Shown piece by piece: positions 8,918 to 17,244 of a stretch of 64,000 bases of DNA (its first letter is position 1; every line of letters starts with the position of its first letter). The position numbers and the translations under genes are program-made. Source of the stretch: Pseudomonadota bacterium (lineage in GTDB: Bacteria; Desulfobacterota; Desulfovibrionia; Desulfovibrionales; Desulfovibrionaceae); assembly GCA_023419375.1 (NCBI GenBank), contig JAEZYD010000056.1:118440-182439 (forward strand). The letters are read 5' to 3'. The notes beneath the pieces were generated by a model. That model had not been told where the DNA came from. It saw nothing but the letters and a program-made list of their open reading frames with translations, and made no database searches.

Positions 8918-11371
8918 ATGCGCATCAAGTACAAGGTTTGGTGCCTTACCACTGCAATTATCGGCATAATCGTCTGTGCAGATATCTATTTTGGCTACCA
9001 CGAAATTGAGTCTTCCATCCGCACAGAACTGGGGCGTGATGCAGAGGACTTCCGCGCCATCATCATGGCCACCCGCCGTGTTTATCAAAAACAGTTCATT
9101 GATAGCGGCCTGCCCGTAACCGATGCCACCATCGGCTTTTTGCCTGCGCATGCGCTCGCACGGATCTCGACAGAATTCCATAACTGGAACAACAGCGGGC
9201 TCAGGTTCAGCAATGTGTCTGAAAGGCCGCGCAACCCCGCCAACATGGCAAACTCGTTTGAGCTTGACGCCCTGGCGTGGTTCAAAGCCAACCCTGCCTT
9301 CAAAAGCCGGATGGTTGAAGTAACAGAAAACGGCCTTGCCTACTATCACTACACCAGCCCCATCTGGGTGGAAGAATACTGCCTGCGATGTCATGGCAAA
9401 CGGGAAGACGCGCCGCAGTCCATTGCTGCGGCCTATGCTGACTCATACGACTACAATGTTGGCGACCTCCGTGGGATTTTGAGTATTTTCATGCCGTCGG
9501 AAGAACTGCGCCAGCAGTATTATTCTGAATGGATATTCCAGATTGTGATGCACATTCTGGGATATCTTGTACTTTTGCTTGCACTTGGCTGCCTGCTCAA
9601 CAAGTACGTCATCGCCCGTCTGGCGCGGCTGGAAGAAAGCACCAAAAAGCTCGCCGCAGGCGATTACAGCGCGCGGACAGAATCAATGGGCAAGGATGAA
9701 ATTGGCGATCTGGCCGACTCCATCAACAAGATGAGCAAAGAAATCCAGAAGCGCGAGCAAACCCTGCGCGAAAGTGAGGAGCGCTTCCGCCTGACCACAA
9801 ACAGCATCAAGGACGCGCTGATTCTGCTGGGTTGCTCCGGGCGCATCATCTTTTGGAACAAGGCGGCAGAGACTATTTTTGGCTATACGGCAGACGAGGT
9901 TATGGGACGGATTTTACACGAATTTCTGGTTCCGCCCCGCTACCGCGATAAAATGGCAGATGGCCTGAAAAACTTTTGCTCCAGCGGTCAGGGAGTTTTT
10001 CTCGGTTCCGGCGTGGAGCTGACCGCCCTGCGAAAGGATGGGCAGGAATTTGCCATTGAGCTTGCGCTGTCTACCATGAACATGCAGGGCAAGTGGGTGG
10101 CCATCGGGCTGGTTAAGGACATTACGGAGCGCAAGCAGGTTGAGGCCGAGCTTGCGGCCCACCGTGAACGGCTGGAGGCGCTGGTGGAATCGCGCACCCA
10201 GGATCTGATTATTGCCAAAAACGCCGCAGAAGCGGGCAGTGTTGCCAAAAGCGCCTTCCTCGCCAACATGAGCCACGAGATCCGTACCCCCCTGAACGCC
10301 ATCACGGGCATGATCCATATTTTGCGCAAATCGGGCCTTACTCCCAATCAGGTGGAAAAACTCACCAAGATCGAGATCGCCAGTAGTCACTTGCTGGAAA
10401 TCATCAACAATGTTCTTGAATTATCAAAAATAGAAGCCGGAAAATTCATGCTGCAACACGTGCCGGTGCATATTCCTACCCTGCTTGAGAACATCACTTC
10501 CATTCTGGGCCAGAAAGCGCAGGAAAAAGGCCTTGAGTTGCTTATGGATGCCGCGCCAGAGACCTGCCCCGTCTATGGCGACGACAGCCGGTTGCAGCAG
10601 GCCCTGCTCAACCTCGCCACCAATGCGCTCAAGTTTACGGATCACGGCTATGTTAAGGTAGCAGTGCGCCCGGAATCACAGACTGACAGCACAGTAACAT
10701 ACCGCTTTGAGGTGGAAGACACAGGCATCGGCATCAGCCCGGAGATGCAGCCGCGCCTTTTCAGCGCCTTTGAACAGGCGGATAATTCCATGAGCCGCAA
10801 ATACGGCGGCACAGGCCTTGGCCTTGCCATCACCAAAAAGCTTGCGGAACTCATGGGCGGCAAGGCGGGAATGACCAGCGTGGAGGGCAAGGGCAGCACG
10901 TTCTGGTTCACTGCCGTGCTGCGCAAGGACGCGCCCCCGATCAACGAACCGACCAGAGTCAGCGCTGAGGAAGCGGAACGCACAATCCGGCAAAAGCTTG
11001 GCAGCAAGCGCATTCTGCTGGTGGAAGATGAGCCTATCAACCGCGAGATTGCGCAGGCTCTGCTGGAAGACGTGGGCTTTATTGTTGATCTGGCGGAGGA
11101 CGGCGGCAAGGCCATTGAGCGGGTGCAGGCCGCAACGTATGACCTGATTCTTATGGATATGCAGATGCCGCACATCAACGGCCTGGAGGCCACCCGGCAG
11201 ATACGGCTGCTCCCCGAAGGGGCGACCATCCCCATTATCGCAATGACTGCCAACGCCTTTGCCGAAGACCGCGAACTGTGCATCGAGGCTGGCATGAACG
11301 ACTTTATCGCCAAGCCCGTTTCAGTGTCGTTGCTCTACCAGAAGCTCTGCGCGTGGTTGCAGAAGGGGTGA
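8918..11371 (+). CDS. Hybrid histidine kinase with periplasmic c-type-heme (DUF3365/Tll0287-like) sensor
   Basis: A membrane sensor of 817 residues. TM1 is at about 7-26. The periplasmic domain (about 27-205) matches the DUF3365/Tll0287-like heme sensor and holds one CxxCH motif (C155, C158, H159). TM2 is at about 206-227. Then come HAMP (about 228-280), PAS (about 285-405), a coiled coil, HisKA with phospho-acceptor H453 in SHEIRTPLN, HATPase_c (NLATNALKF, DTGIGI, GGTGLGLAI) and a C-terminal receiver (LVEDEPINRE, acceptor Asp in LILMDMQMP). There is no Hpt domain, so a separate phosphotransfer protein or response regulator is needed; none is adjacent. A redox or gas signal at the heme is inferred. 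Transcription is from the promoter at 8724. Confidence 0.93.
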   Translation: MRIKYKVWCLTTAIIGIIVCADIYFGYHEIESSIRTELGRDAEDFRAIIMATRRVYQKQFIDSGLPVTDATIGFLPAHALARISTEFHNWNNSGLRFSNVSERPRNPANMANSFELDALAWFKANPAFKSRMVEVTENGLAYYHYTSPIWVEEYCLRCHGKREDAPQSIAAAYADSYDYNVGDLRGILSIFMPSEELRQQYYSEWIFQIVMHILGYLVLLLALGCLLNKYVIARLARLEESTKKLAAGDYSARTESMGKDEIGDLADSINKMSKEIQKREQTLRESEERFRLTTNSIKDALILLGCSGRIIFWNKAAETIFGYTADEVMGRILHEFLVPPRYRDKMADGLKNFCSSGQGVFLGSGVELTALRKDGQEFAIELALSTMNMQGKWVAIGLVKDITERKQVEAELAAHRERLEALVESRTQDLIIAKNAAEAGSVAKSAFLANMSHEIRTPLNAITGMIHILRKSGLTPNQVEKLTKIEIASSHLLEIINNVLELSKIEAGKFMLQHVPVHIPTLLENITSILGQKAQEKGLELLMDAAPETCPVYGDDSRLQQALLNLATNALKFTDHGYVKVAVRPESQTDSTVTYRFEVEDTGIGISPEMQPRLFSAFEQADNSMSRKYGGTGLGLAITKKLAELMGGKAGMTSVEGKGSTFWFTAVLRKDAPPINEPTRVSAEEAERTIRQKLGSKRILLVEDEPINREIAQALLEDVGFIVDLAEDGGKAIERVQAATYDLILMDMQMPHINGLEATRQIRLLPEGATIPIIAMTANAFAEDRELCIEAGMNDFIAKPVSVSLLYQKLCAWLQKG

Positions 11372-11440
11372 GGGGGGTATACGTAAGTATCGTGCAAGCC
11401 GTACACGCATGCTATTCCAACACGAAATGACAAAAAACAA

Positions 11441-11459
11441 AGGCGGGATTAACCCGCCT
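11441..11459 (-). terminator. Rho-independent terminator of the three-gene cassette
   Basis: A 7-bp stem (AGGCGGG/CCCGCCT) with a 5-nt loop. On the minus strand it is followed by TTTGTTTTTTG. It lies just past the stop of the last cassette gene at 11476 and marks the cassette end. Confidence 0.75.
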
Positions 11460-11475
11460 CAAACATTAAAAAAAA

Positions 11476-12864
11476 CTAGTTTATAGTTGGTGGTTCAATG
11501 TATGATGGAATGTTGGCCTTTCGCAATACATCTGCGATGTGGCTACCCAAACCAATATTTCCAACAACAACGATACCACGTCCATCTTGGGGAAAGTCAT
11601 TCACCAATTGGCGAAGCACTTCTAACCCCTGAGAGACTTCAAATTTCACAAATTCAGAGGCCTCTCCGGGGACAATCGTCCGATTCGAGCTATTGACGGA
11701 ACCAAGGTGTAGCTGCAACAACCAAGCTTTCAATCCATCATGCGCCCATTCAAATGACACAGGTTGTCTCAGTGCATCAAGGGAAGCACGGAGCTTTCTC
11801 AAGTCATTCTGCACAGTTTCTGGCAAAACCACGGGGGATGTATTACCAAGCATATAATCATCCCCTGAACCCGCAACTCCTTCCATAACAAGATTCCCAT
11901 CTACAGTTGTTAGGACTGTTCCAGAAAACTTTGCAGGCACATTTTGTTGCGACAGACAAGATGCCAAAATCTGTCCTTCAGGGTCTTCTGCATCCATCAC
12001 GCCAAAAGGATCAAGCTTGGCATGCTCGGTAAGATACCTCCCAGGGACGGGAACAGAAGGACAAGTACGCGTCCACACCGTTTCCCCCCCAGTGTCTGAA
12101 CCAAAAGAAAAAGGTGCAATAAGCTTGTTACGTAGGTAAACGGTTGTTTTCGGTACCGGTGCGCCTAGAAGATGCCCAACTAGCAGCCCATACGCTTTAT
12201 CACCAAGCAGCTTGCTAAAAGCATTCGGCCAAACAAAGAACGGTGGGAACGATTCCGGAGAGACGGTTTCTTCTTCCCAAATAATTGTATTGGTATTGTG
12301 CCAGCCGCGTTTTTCCGGATGAATGCTAAACTCAACTCTCTTATGACGATCACCGTCAAGATTAGGAATAAAGTTATAAACCGTAGTTAACAGGTTTATT
12401 GCAAAATCAAACGGCAGTGCAGGCACGGGGGTTTGCGAATTTTTTTCTATAAAACGGGGTACTACACCGGGTGCAAATTCAACAACTCCCCCCTGAAATA
12501 CGCCAGACACGCCACCATCGTTCACGTCAATTGTTTCGTTCACAATTGTATAAAACGAGTTTGCGGCAAGGCGCTTTACATGCTCTACCGCAACGTCAAC
12601 GTTTTTGATGCCGTAAATAAACTCATGCCCTTGCGGCTGCCCCGGCAGAAAACTACGGACATTAATTGAACGTTCTGGAGATGAATCCATCAAAGCTTGT
12701 AAAGCATCCCTAGCGGATGGAAACTGATGATTCTCCGAATATCCAAAAACTCTTGAATGTCGCTGCGTAGGATTAACTCCTGGCGCAAAGCTGACAAATT
12801 GAGCAACATTGACATTCTTTGCCAATGCATCAAGCACATCGTCTTTAAAAAGGGGGGTGTTCAT
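11476..12864 (-). CDS. PEP-synthase/pyruvate-phosphate-dikinase-like protein, last gene of AT-rich cassette
   Basis: A 462-residue soluble protein. I see no certain family, but several stretches resemble the nucleotide/PEP-binding half of PEP synthase-like enzymes: GGVVEFAPGVVPRFIEK, RVEFSIHPEKRGWHNT, and EWAHDGLKAWLLQLHLG, which mimics the WA-dg-lw-lQ-R signature at the end of that domain. A C-terminal VVVGNIGLGSHIADVLRKA recalls the mobile phosphohistidine domain, with a His in GLGSH. The assignment is tentative. A GTG at 12873 is possible, but the ATG at 12864 has GAGGG in front. It follows the deoxyribosyltransferase-like gene by a few bases and ends at a terminator. Codon use is AT-rich like its two partners and unlike the core genome. 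Confidence 0.75.
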   Translation of the reverse strand: MNTPLFKDDVLDALAKNVNVAQFVSFAPGVNPTQRHSRVFGYSENHQFPSARDALQALMDSSPERSINVRSFLPGQPQGHEFIYGIKNVDVAVEHVKRLAANSFYTIVNETIDVNDGGVSGVFQGGVVEFAPGVVPRFIEKNSQTPVPALPFDFAINLLTTVYNFIPNLDGDRHKRVEFSIHPEKRGWHNTNTIIWEEETVSPESFPPFFVWPNAFSKLLGDKAYGLLVGHLLGAPVPKTTVYLRNKLIAPFSFGSDTGGETVWTRTCPSVPVPGRYLTEHAKLDPFGVMDAEDPEGQILASCLSQQNVPAKFSGTVLTTVDGNLVMEGVAGSGDDYMLGNTSPVVLPETVQNDLRKLRASLDALRQPVSFEWAHDGLKAWLLQLHLGSVNSSNRTIVPGEASEFVKFEVSQGLEVLRQLVNDFPQDGRGIVVVGNIGLGSHIADVLRKANIPSYIEPPTIN

Positions 12865-12874
12865 AGCCCTCACT

Positions 12875-13420
12875 TCACATTTTGCGAAGTTTTTCTAGCG
12901 TTGATTCAATACTTGCCGTGTCCATATTGACTAACGACATTTTCTCAATTGCCACAGAAATTAATTCAATGGCACTCGGTACATCAATTTTTTGACCGTC
13001 AATTGTAAAACAAGGAATGCCAGCCTCAACAGCAGCATAATACTCATATGTACAACCGTTGCTGAATTCCCAACCTTCGTTCAGCCAGACTTCAGCGGCA
13101 AAGCGCTTTATTACATCAACCCAAAAGCTTAGATACATCTCTTGCGTCCAGCTTTCTTGATAAAAAGCAGCAGGATTGATTACGTTTTTATGTGTAGTCT
13201 CCCGAATATGCAACGCCGTTGAATAAGCAAAATCGGTATTTTCATTGATCACCGGTCGAGAAGGAGCACAGGGATCCCCCCCATCCTTAACCCAACGGTA
13301 AAACCTATCTCCTGTTGTGACAGGTGTGCTTAAGTAGACCGCACTAGAGGGGCTAAAAACGCAGTCGAAAACGTTTAAGCACATTTCTGCAACACGAGAG
13401 ACGTTGAGGGCATTGTTCAT
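12875..13420 (-). CDS. DUF4406 / nucleoside 2-deoxyribosyltransferase-like protein
   Basis: A 181-residue protein with the nucleoside 2-deoxyribosyltransferase fold as seen in DUF4406. The first strand carries AVYLSTPVTTG (residues 27-37), and the signature block near residues 113-137 reads LNEGWEFSNGCTYEYYAAVEAG, close to the family pattern GWexSxGAxxE; E126 would be the catalytic Glu. INPAAFY at about 81-87 also fits. Enzymes of this fold cleave or transfer N-glycosidic bonds of nucleosides or nucleotides. The start at 13420 overlaps the 3' end of the upstream ATPase by 68 bp, so translation is probably coupled; an internal ATG at 13384 is an alternative. It is the middle gene of the cassette. 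Confidence 0.82.
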   Translation of the reverse strand: MNNALNVSRVAEMCLNVFDCVFSPSSAVYLSTPVTTGDRFYRWVKDGGDPCAPSRPVINENTDFAYSTALHIRETTHKNVINPAAFYQESWTQEMYLSFWVDVIKRFAAEVWLNEGWEFSNGCTYEYYAAVEAGIPCFTIDGQKIDVPSAIELISVAIEKMSLVNMDTASIESTLEKLRKM

Positions 13421-15719
13421 AATAATTATACTTTTTTATTATGTCATGAGCTTTAGTACGAACAGCATCGCGCAGCTTCACACAGTTGCTAAAGTTATTA
13501 TCGAAAACATATTCCATATATTTGGAATCACCAGCGGATATAAGACACATAAGAGCTAACTCTTCAATGACTGTCTGAGTTCTATGATGATCGAAATCTA
13601 TAGACTCTAGATTTTGCCCATCACAACCTAAACGCTGTAGTGCCTTCTTAAAAGTTAGATTGGCAACAATGCAATTATCCATAGCATTTTTAAGAGACAG
13701 ATCATTGTCACCTTTTGATAGAATTTCTGCAGACTGATCTGCCAATTGACCAATAAGTTTTTTTAACTCATTCCACGTGTATAGTGGGGTCTTATTCGCG
13801 ATTTGAACACATAGGTCATCATTAAAACCAAATTCTGAGAGCCCCTCAAGTATCATTTCTCTACGTTTCTCCCAATTAGGGGGCATGAGAGGGACTTTAA
13901 TGTCAATCCGCCCTAACCGTGTGATCGCAGGGTCAATACGTTCGGCATAATTTGTTGCAACAATAAAAATACATTTTTTATTATCACGAAGGTCTTGGAA
14001 CTTAGGCAACATACCAGGGGTTAAAAGCTTAAAGACATCGGACTGCGAATTATAGCGCTCTGAATCTCTGTCCAAAACAAATTGATCTATTTCATCAAAC
14101 AAAATAACAGCATTTTCCTGCTCCATTAAACAGGAAAAAATTCCTTTTGCCCTAACTTCTATTTCAGCAGAACCATCAGCCAAAAAGTCACTGGGCGTAA
14201 CCGTTATGTGCTTCCACCCAAGACACCTTGCAACTTCTTTTGAAAAGAAAGACTTACCTGTTCCAGGGGGGCCATAAAGAAGTAGTGAAAATACTTCCTT
14301 TTCTCTGACATCAGTCTTTTTCAAACAAACACGAGTCGACTTCGGCGAACAAATATCTTTAGAACAACATTCAATATCATTGATGCAATTAAAATTACAT
14401 ACTTTACTTTTTCTACCAAGAATAAATTTTTCAAAAACAAATTTCGGGACATTGTATATAAATTTAGAATTTTTTATCTGTTTTGGAAATGGATTAGAAT
14501 CAGAAAACACACAACCATCGCCTTTTGTGTAAGTCTCATTATGGATAACAGAAAGACCAGAAGACATTAAATACTGTCTTGCAATGTGCTTTTTAAGCAA
14601 CCCACCATATGAAGCCAAATAATCAAGAATTAGCGCAGTTTGCCAAATGTGGATTACTCCTTCATTACCAACATGCTCAGACTCCCAACCTGAAACTTCT
14701 ATTTTTTCAGCCCCTTTAACGAAATTGATCGTTTTTTCTTGTGCTTTGAGCCATTTAAAATAGCGCTGAAGCATAGGCAAATATTTTGCAAAATAGCTTT
14801 GCGGCTTACTCTCCCTATCAATTTCATAAAAGATATTCAGCAGAGACATCCCAACTTCAATACTTAATGGCAAGAATATCTGCCCTTGGGGCGTTGCATA
14901 AACAGGATTAACAGGGCGCCAGCACGGCGTTGTGTTCTGAGCTTCCCCTAATACACTAAAGACTCGGTGCAATATCTCTTCACTAACACTACTAGGCTTA
15001 CTTAATAACATGCCTTCTAAACAAAAAACTAGTTCAGCAGGATCAAAACGACTATCTGGAATTGAATTAAATGAAAGGTGTTGATGCAAGCGAAGCTCAA
15101 AAAAATTATAATACTTCTCCGTTATGCCTTCATATACATTTGCATATATCGCACACCGATACGCATACAACGCAATAAAAGAGTGTTCCTGCTGATCAAC
15201 TGTTTTATCCTCAAAATTTAACAGTGAGTTCAATTCACAAGGATATTTTTCTTTATAAAGTCTACCTTCAATCGCATTTGATACGCTAGCTAACAATAGT
15301 TTTTTTTCATCTTCCTTACAAAGTTTATATGCCCAATATAAATTTAGAGGATCATTTGAACCATAGCTGTTAGATTTATTTTTAAATTCAATTTTACCAA
15401 AGACATAGTCAAAATACTTTTTTTTCGCCGACTTAATATTTTCTTCAATTTCATTTTCTTCACAAGCAAACCCAATTTTTTCTTTTATGCTTGAGAGCAT
15501 AACCATAATCATTGCATTTGTGCTAGCCGAATAATTTTCAGGAGCACATGGCTTTAATGGGGTCAAATGACTTGCAACATACGGCCAATATTCTTTTATA
15601 AATGCATGTCTATATAAAGGGAGAACTCTTTTTATTAGACAAAAAACCTCTTCTAGTTCCGCCTTCTCTGTGCGATATGCGCCCTGCTGATATTCTTTAA
15701 GACTCAATTTGATTTCCAT
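13353..15719 (-). CDS. AAA+ ATPase with long N-terminal domain and Cys cluster, first gene of AT-rich cassette
   Basis: A 788-residue protein. Residues 1-430 are an unrecognised, mostly helical region. A Cys-rich patch follows (C441, C445, C451, C452, C457, C465), which may bind metal. The AAA domain starts near 475: Walker A GPPGTGKS (483-490), Walker B VILFDEID (538-545), sensor 1 IVATN (586-590), and the second region of homology ending in TRLGRIDIKV (arginine fingers R601/R604), which places it in the classic FtsH/Cdc48-like clade. The C-terminal part is helical. There is no membrane segment or protease motif. The ATG at 15719 follows GGAG. The gene is AT-rich and lies about 235 bp from a tRNA-Arg gene. 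The role is unknown; an ATP-driven sensor or remodeller in a defence-type operon is an inference. Confidence 0.9.
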   Translation of the reverse strand: MEIKLSLKEYQQGAYRTEKAELEEVFCLIKRVLPLYRHAFIKEYWPYVASHLTPLKPCAPENYSASTNAMIMVMLSSIKEKIGFACEENEIEENIKSAKKKYFDYVFGKIEFKNKSNSYGSNDPLNLYWAYKLCKEDEKKLLLASVSNAIEGRLYKEKYPCELNSLLNFEDKTVDQQEHSFIALYAYRCAIYANVYEGITEKYYNFFELRLHQHLSFNSIPDSRFDPAELVFCLEGMLLSKPSSVSEEILHRVFSVLGEAQNTTPCWRPVNPVYATPQGQIFLPLSIEVGMSLLNIFYEIDRESKPQSYFAKYLPMLQRYFKWLKAQEKTINFVKGAEKIEVSGWESEHVGNEGVIHIWQTALILDYLASYGGLLKKHIARQYLMSSGLSVIHNETYTKGDGCVFSDSNPFPKQIKNSKFIYNVPKFVFEKFILGRKSKVCNFNCINDIECCSKDICSPKSTRVCLKKTDVREKEVFSLLLYGPPGTGKSFFSKEVARCLGWKHITVTPSDFLADGSAEIEVRAKGIFSCLMEQENAVILFDEIDQFVLDRDSERYNSQSDVFKLLTPGMLPKFQDLRDNKKCIFIVATNYAERIDPAITRLGRIDIKVPLMPPNWEKRREMILEGLSEFGFNDDLCVQIANKTPLYTWNELKKLIGQLADQSAEILSKGDNDLSLKNAMDNCIVANLTFKKALQRLGCDGQNLESIDFDHHRTQTVIEELALMCLISAGDSKYMEYVFDNNFSNCVKLRDAVRTKAHDIIKKYNYYEQCPQRLSCCRNVLKRFRLRF

Positions 15720-15915
15720 GACAAACGTTCTCCAAGAAGTATCTTTAAACCAAAGTTTTAACCTTCAAACTTGCTACAACAGAAAAGGATTCTTTTTTTA
15801 AATAATCGAAAATTCCTCTGCGGACAAGCCTCTCTACACCTCCTGCCATAACCGATAGCTACCACATCCAGCAACCTAAAACCTTGTGTGCGGGGCAGGT
15901 GTGGGGCAAAAGAAA

Positions 15916-15946
15916 AAGGGCTTACGGTGTATTTCCGTAAGCCCTT
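15916..15946 (-). terminator. Terminator downstream of tRNA-Arg
   Basis: A perfect 12-bp stem (AAGGGCTTACGG/CCGTAAGCCCTT) with a 7-nt loop. On the minus strand it is followed by a T-rich run (TTTTTCTTTT) and lies 9 nt after the tRNA CCA end. Confidence 0.85.
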
Positions 15947-15954
15947 GATTTCAC

Positions 15955-16031
15955 TGGTGCGCCCGACAGGAATCGAACCTGTGGCCTACAACTTAGGAGG
16001 TTGTCGCTCTATCCAACTGAGCTACGAGCGC
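15955..16031 (-). tRNA. tRNA-Arg (anticodon CCT)
   Basis: A 77-nt cloverleaf on the minus strand. The acceptor 5' GCGCTCG pairs with 3' CGGGCGC with one GU pair, discriminator A, and CCA is encoded. The D-arm is TAGCTCAGTTGGATAGAG. The anticodon stem is ACAAC/GTTGT around loop CTCCTAA, giving anticodon CCT. The T-loop is GGTTCGATTCC. The tRNA 3' end faces the AT-rich cassette, a typical position for an inserted element. Confidence 0.97.
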
Positions 16032-16109
16032 AATCCGGATTTTGTAGTAATTCTTTAGGCTCATGTCAAGCTGAGCATGGCGCAGCTGCTCTTACTGCCC
16101 ACTCCCCCG

Positions 16110-16801
16110 CTAGTTGCCGCCCCAAATGAGCAGGGCCAGCGCGCCCAGCGTGCCCACAAGCACGGCATAGGCCTGCCGTGTGCGCAACGACAGCACTGCC
16201 CCAAGCAGGGCCGCCACATACAGGGCCGACCACGTCACCGCCCGCAGGGCCGGTATGGCATGGTGCGCAGAAAGCACCGCCAGCAGCAGATAAATCAACG
16301 CAAAGCACGCAATATACAGTGCTGCCTGCCACAAGGCACGGCACAGCCCGGCCCGCAGAATAACGCGGCCCGGTGATACTCCCCCGCTGCCGCTCCCCCA
16401 CGCCACCACGGCATCCACCATCGGGTTGAGGCTGATGCGCTGGCGCTGTTCACACCAGCTCGCCGTGTAGGCCGCCATCATTGCAAGTATGAGCGGCAAC
16501 AGCGCCATACCGGGCTGATCCAACCCAAACAGTCTGCACAGGGGAAACACCAGCAGAAAGCTCAGGCTGCCATACGGCGGCACCACGCTGCCAAGTTCCA
16601 GCGCGTCAAGCCAGAGCAGTTCGATGATTATGCCAAGGGGGAGTGCCAGCGACCAGTCGCCGGTAAAAAAGCCCGCGAAGAGGGCCAGACAGATGGGGCG
16701 GTCTACAAGGCCAACGATGCAGGTTGAACGCGCAGCGCCAGCCAGGGCAAAAAAAAAGCGTAGGGAGCCCCGGCAACGAATACATCAGAAAAGTTGATCA
16801 T
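16110..16801 (-). pseudogene. Mannose-family PTS EIIC, frame broken in a 9-T run
   Basis: Translation from the ATG at 16801 (MINFSDVFVAGAPYAFF; GAGG upstream) reaches a T9 run at 16757-16749 and then goes out of frame and stops after 32 residues. Reading -1 after the run restores a membrane protein (ALAGAARSTCIVGLVDRP, LALPLGIIIELLWLDALELG, YGSLSFLLVFPL and further TM helices) that continues to the stop at 16110, about 230 residues in all. This is a mannose/sorbose-type EIIC. Either the gene is a pseudogene, or slippage on the T run produces it (-1 shift or one extra T), or there is a sequencing error. The start overlaps EIIB by 17 bp. No EIID gene follows; tRNA-Arg is next. Confidence 0.8.
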
Positions 16802-17243
16802 TGGGGCCTCGAACTGTCTCTGTGGGAACGCAGCGAAAATCAAGCTGCACAAGGTGATCCTGTATAACGTGCAGGTCTTCCCTGTCCTGTGCGGAAAGGG
16901 CCACATGGGGCAGCACCTGTAGCTTGTCCGGCGCATAGTGCAGGTTGCCCATGTTCAGCACCTGCATGAGGATGCCCGCGTCACAGGCGCGCCGTGCATC
17001 CTGACAGTTGGCAAACAGCACAAAACAGTCATCGCCGCAGGAATTGAGCGTGGCCGCCAGTTCCTTCACGTTGATGAAGTGTGTCATCACGCGCTGCGGC
17101 ACTGCCAGTTCAATTATCTGCTGCCGCATTATGTCGTCCGCAAGTTCGTCGTTGGCTACCACCAGATGTCGCGCCCCTGTGTAGGGTAACCAGGCTTCGA
17201 TGACCTGGCCGTGAACCAGGCGATTGTCCACGCGAAACCACAT
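16785..17243 (-). CDS. Mannose-family PTS EIIB
   Basis: A 152-residue cytoplasmic phosphocarrier. It begins MWFRVDNRLVHGQVIEAWLP, the mannose-family EIIB signature; the His in HGQV is the site phosphorylated by EIIA. It continues with LVVANDELADD and INVKELAATLNS. A longer frame to 17345 runs through the EIIA gene and is not used. It sits 1 bp after EIIA and overlaps EIIC by 17 bp, so the three genes are translationally coupled. With EIID missing, sugar transport by this set is doubtful and a signalling role is more likely. Confidence 0.93.
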   Translation of the reverse strand: MWFRVDNRLVHGQVIEAWLPYTGARHLVVANDELADDIMRQQIIELAVPQRVMTHFINVKELAATLNSCGDDCFVLFANCQDARRACDAGILMQVLNMGNLHYAPDKLQVLPHVALSAQDREDLHVIQDHLVQLDFRCVPTETVRGPNDQLF

Positions 17244-17244
17244 A

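Noticed and set aside
11372..15954. Direct repeat of the tRNA 3' end as an attachment site
   Set aside because: I looked near the cassette's far end for a copy of the tRNA terminal sequence and found none.
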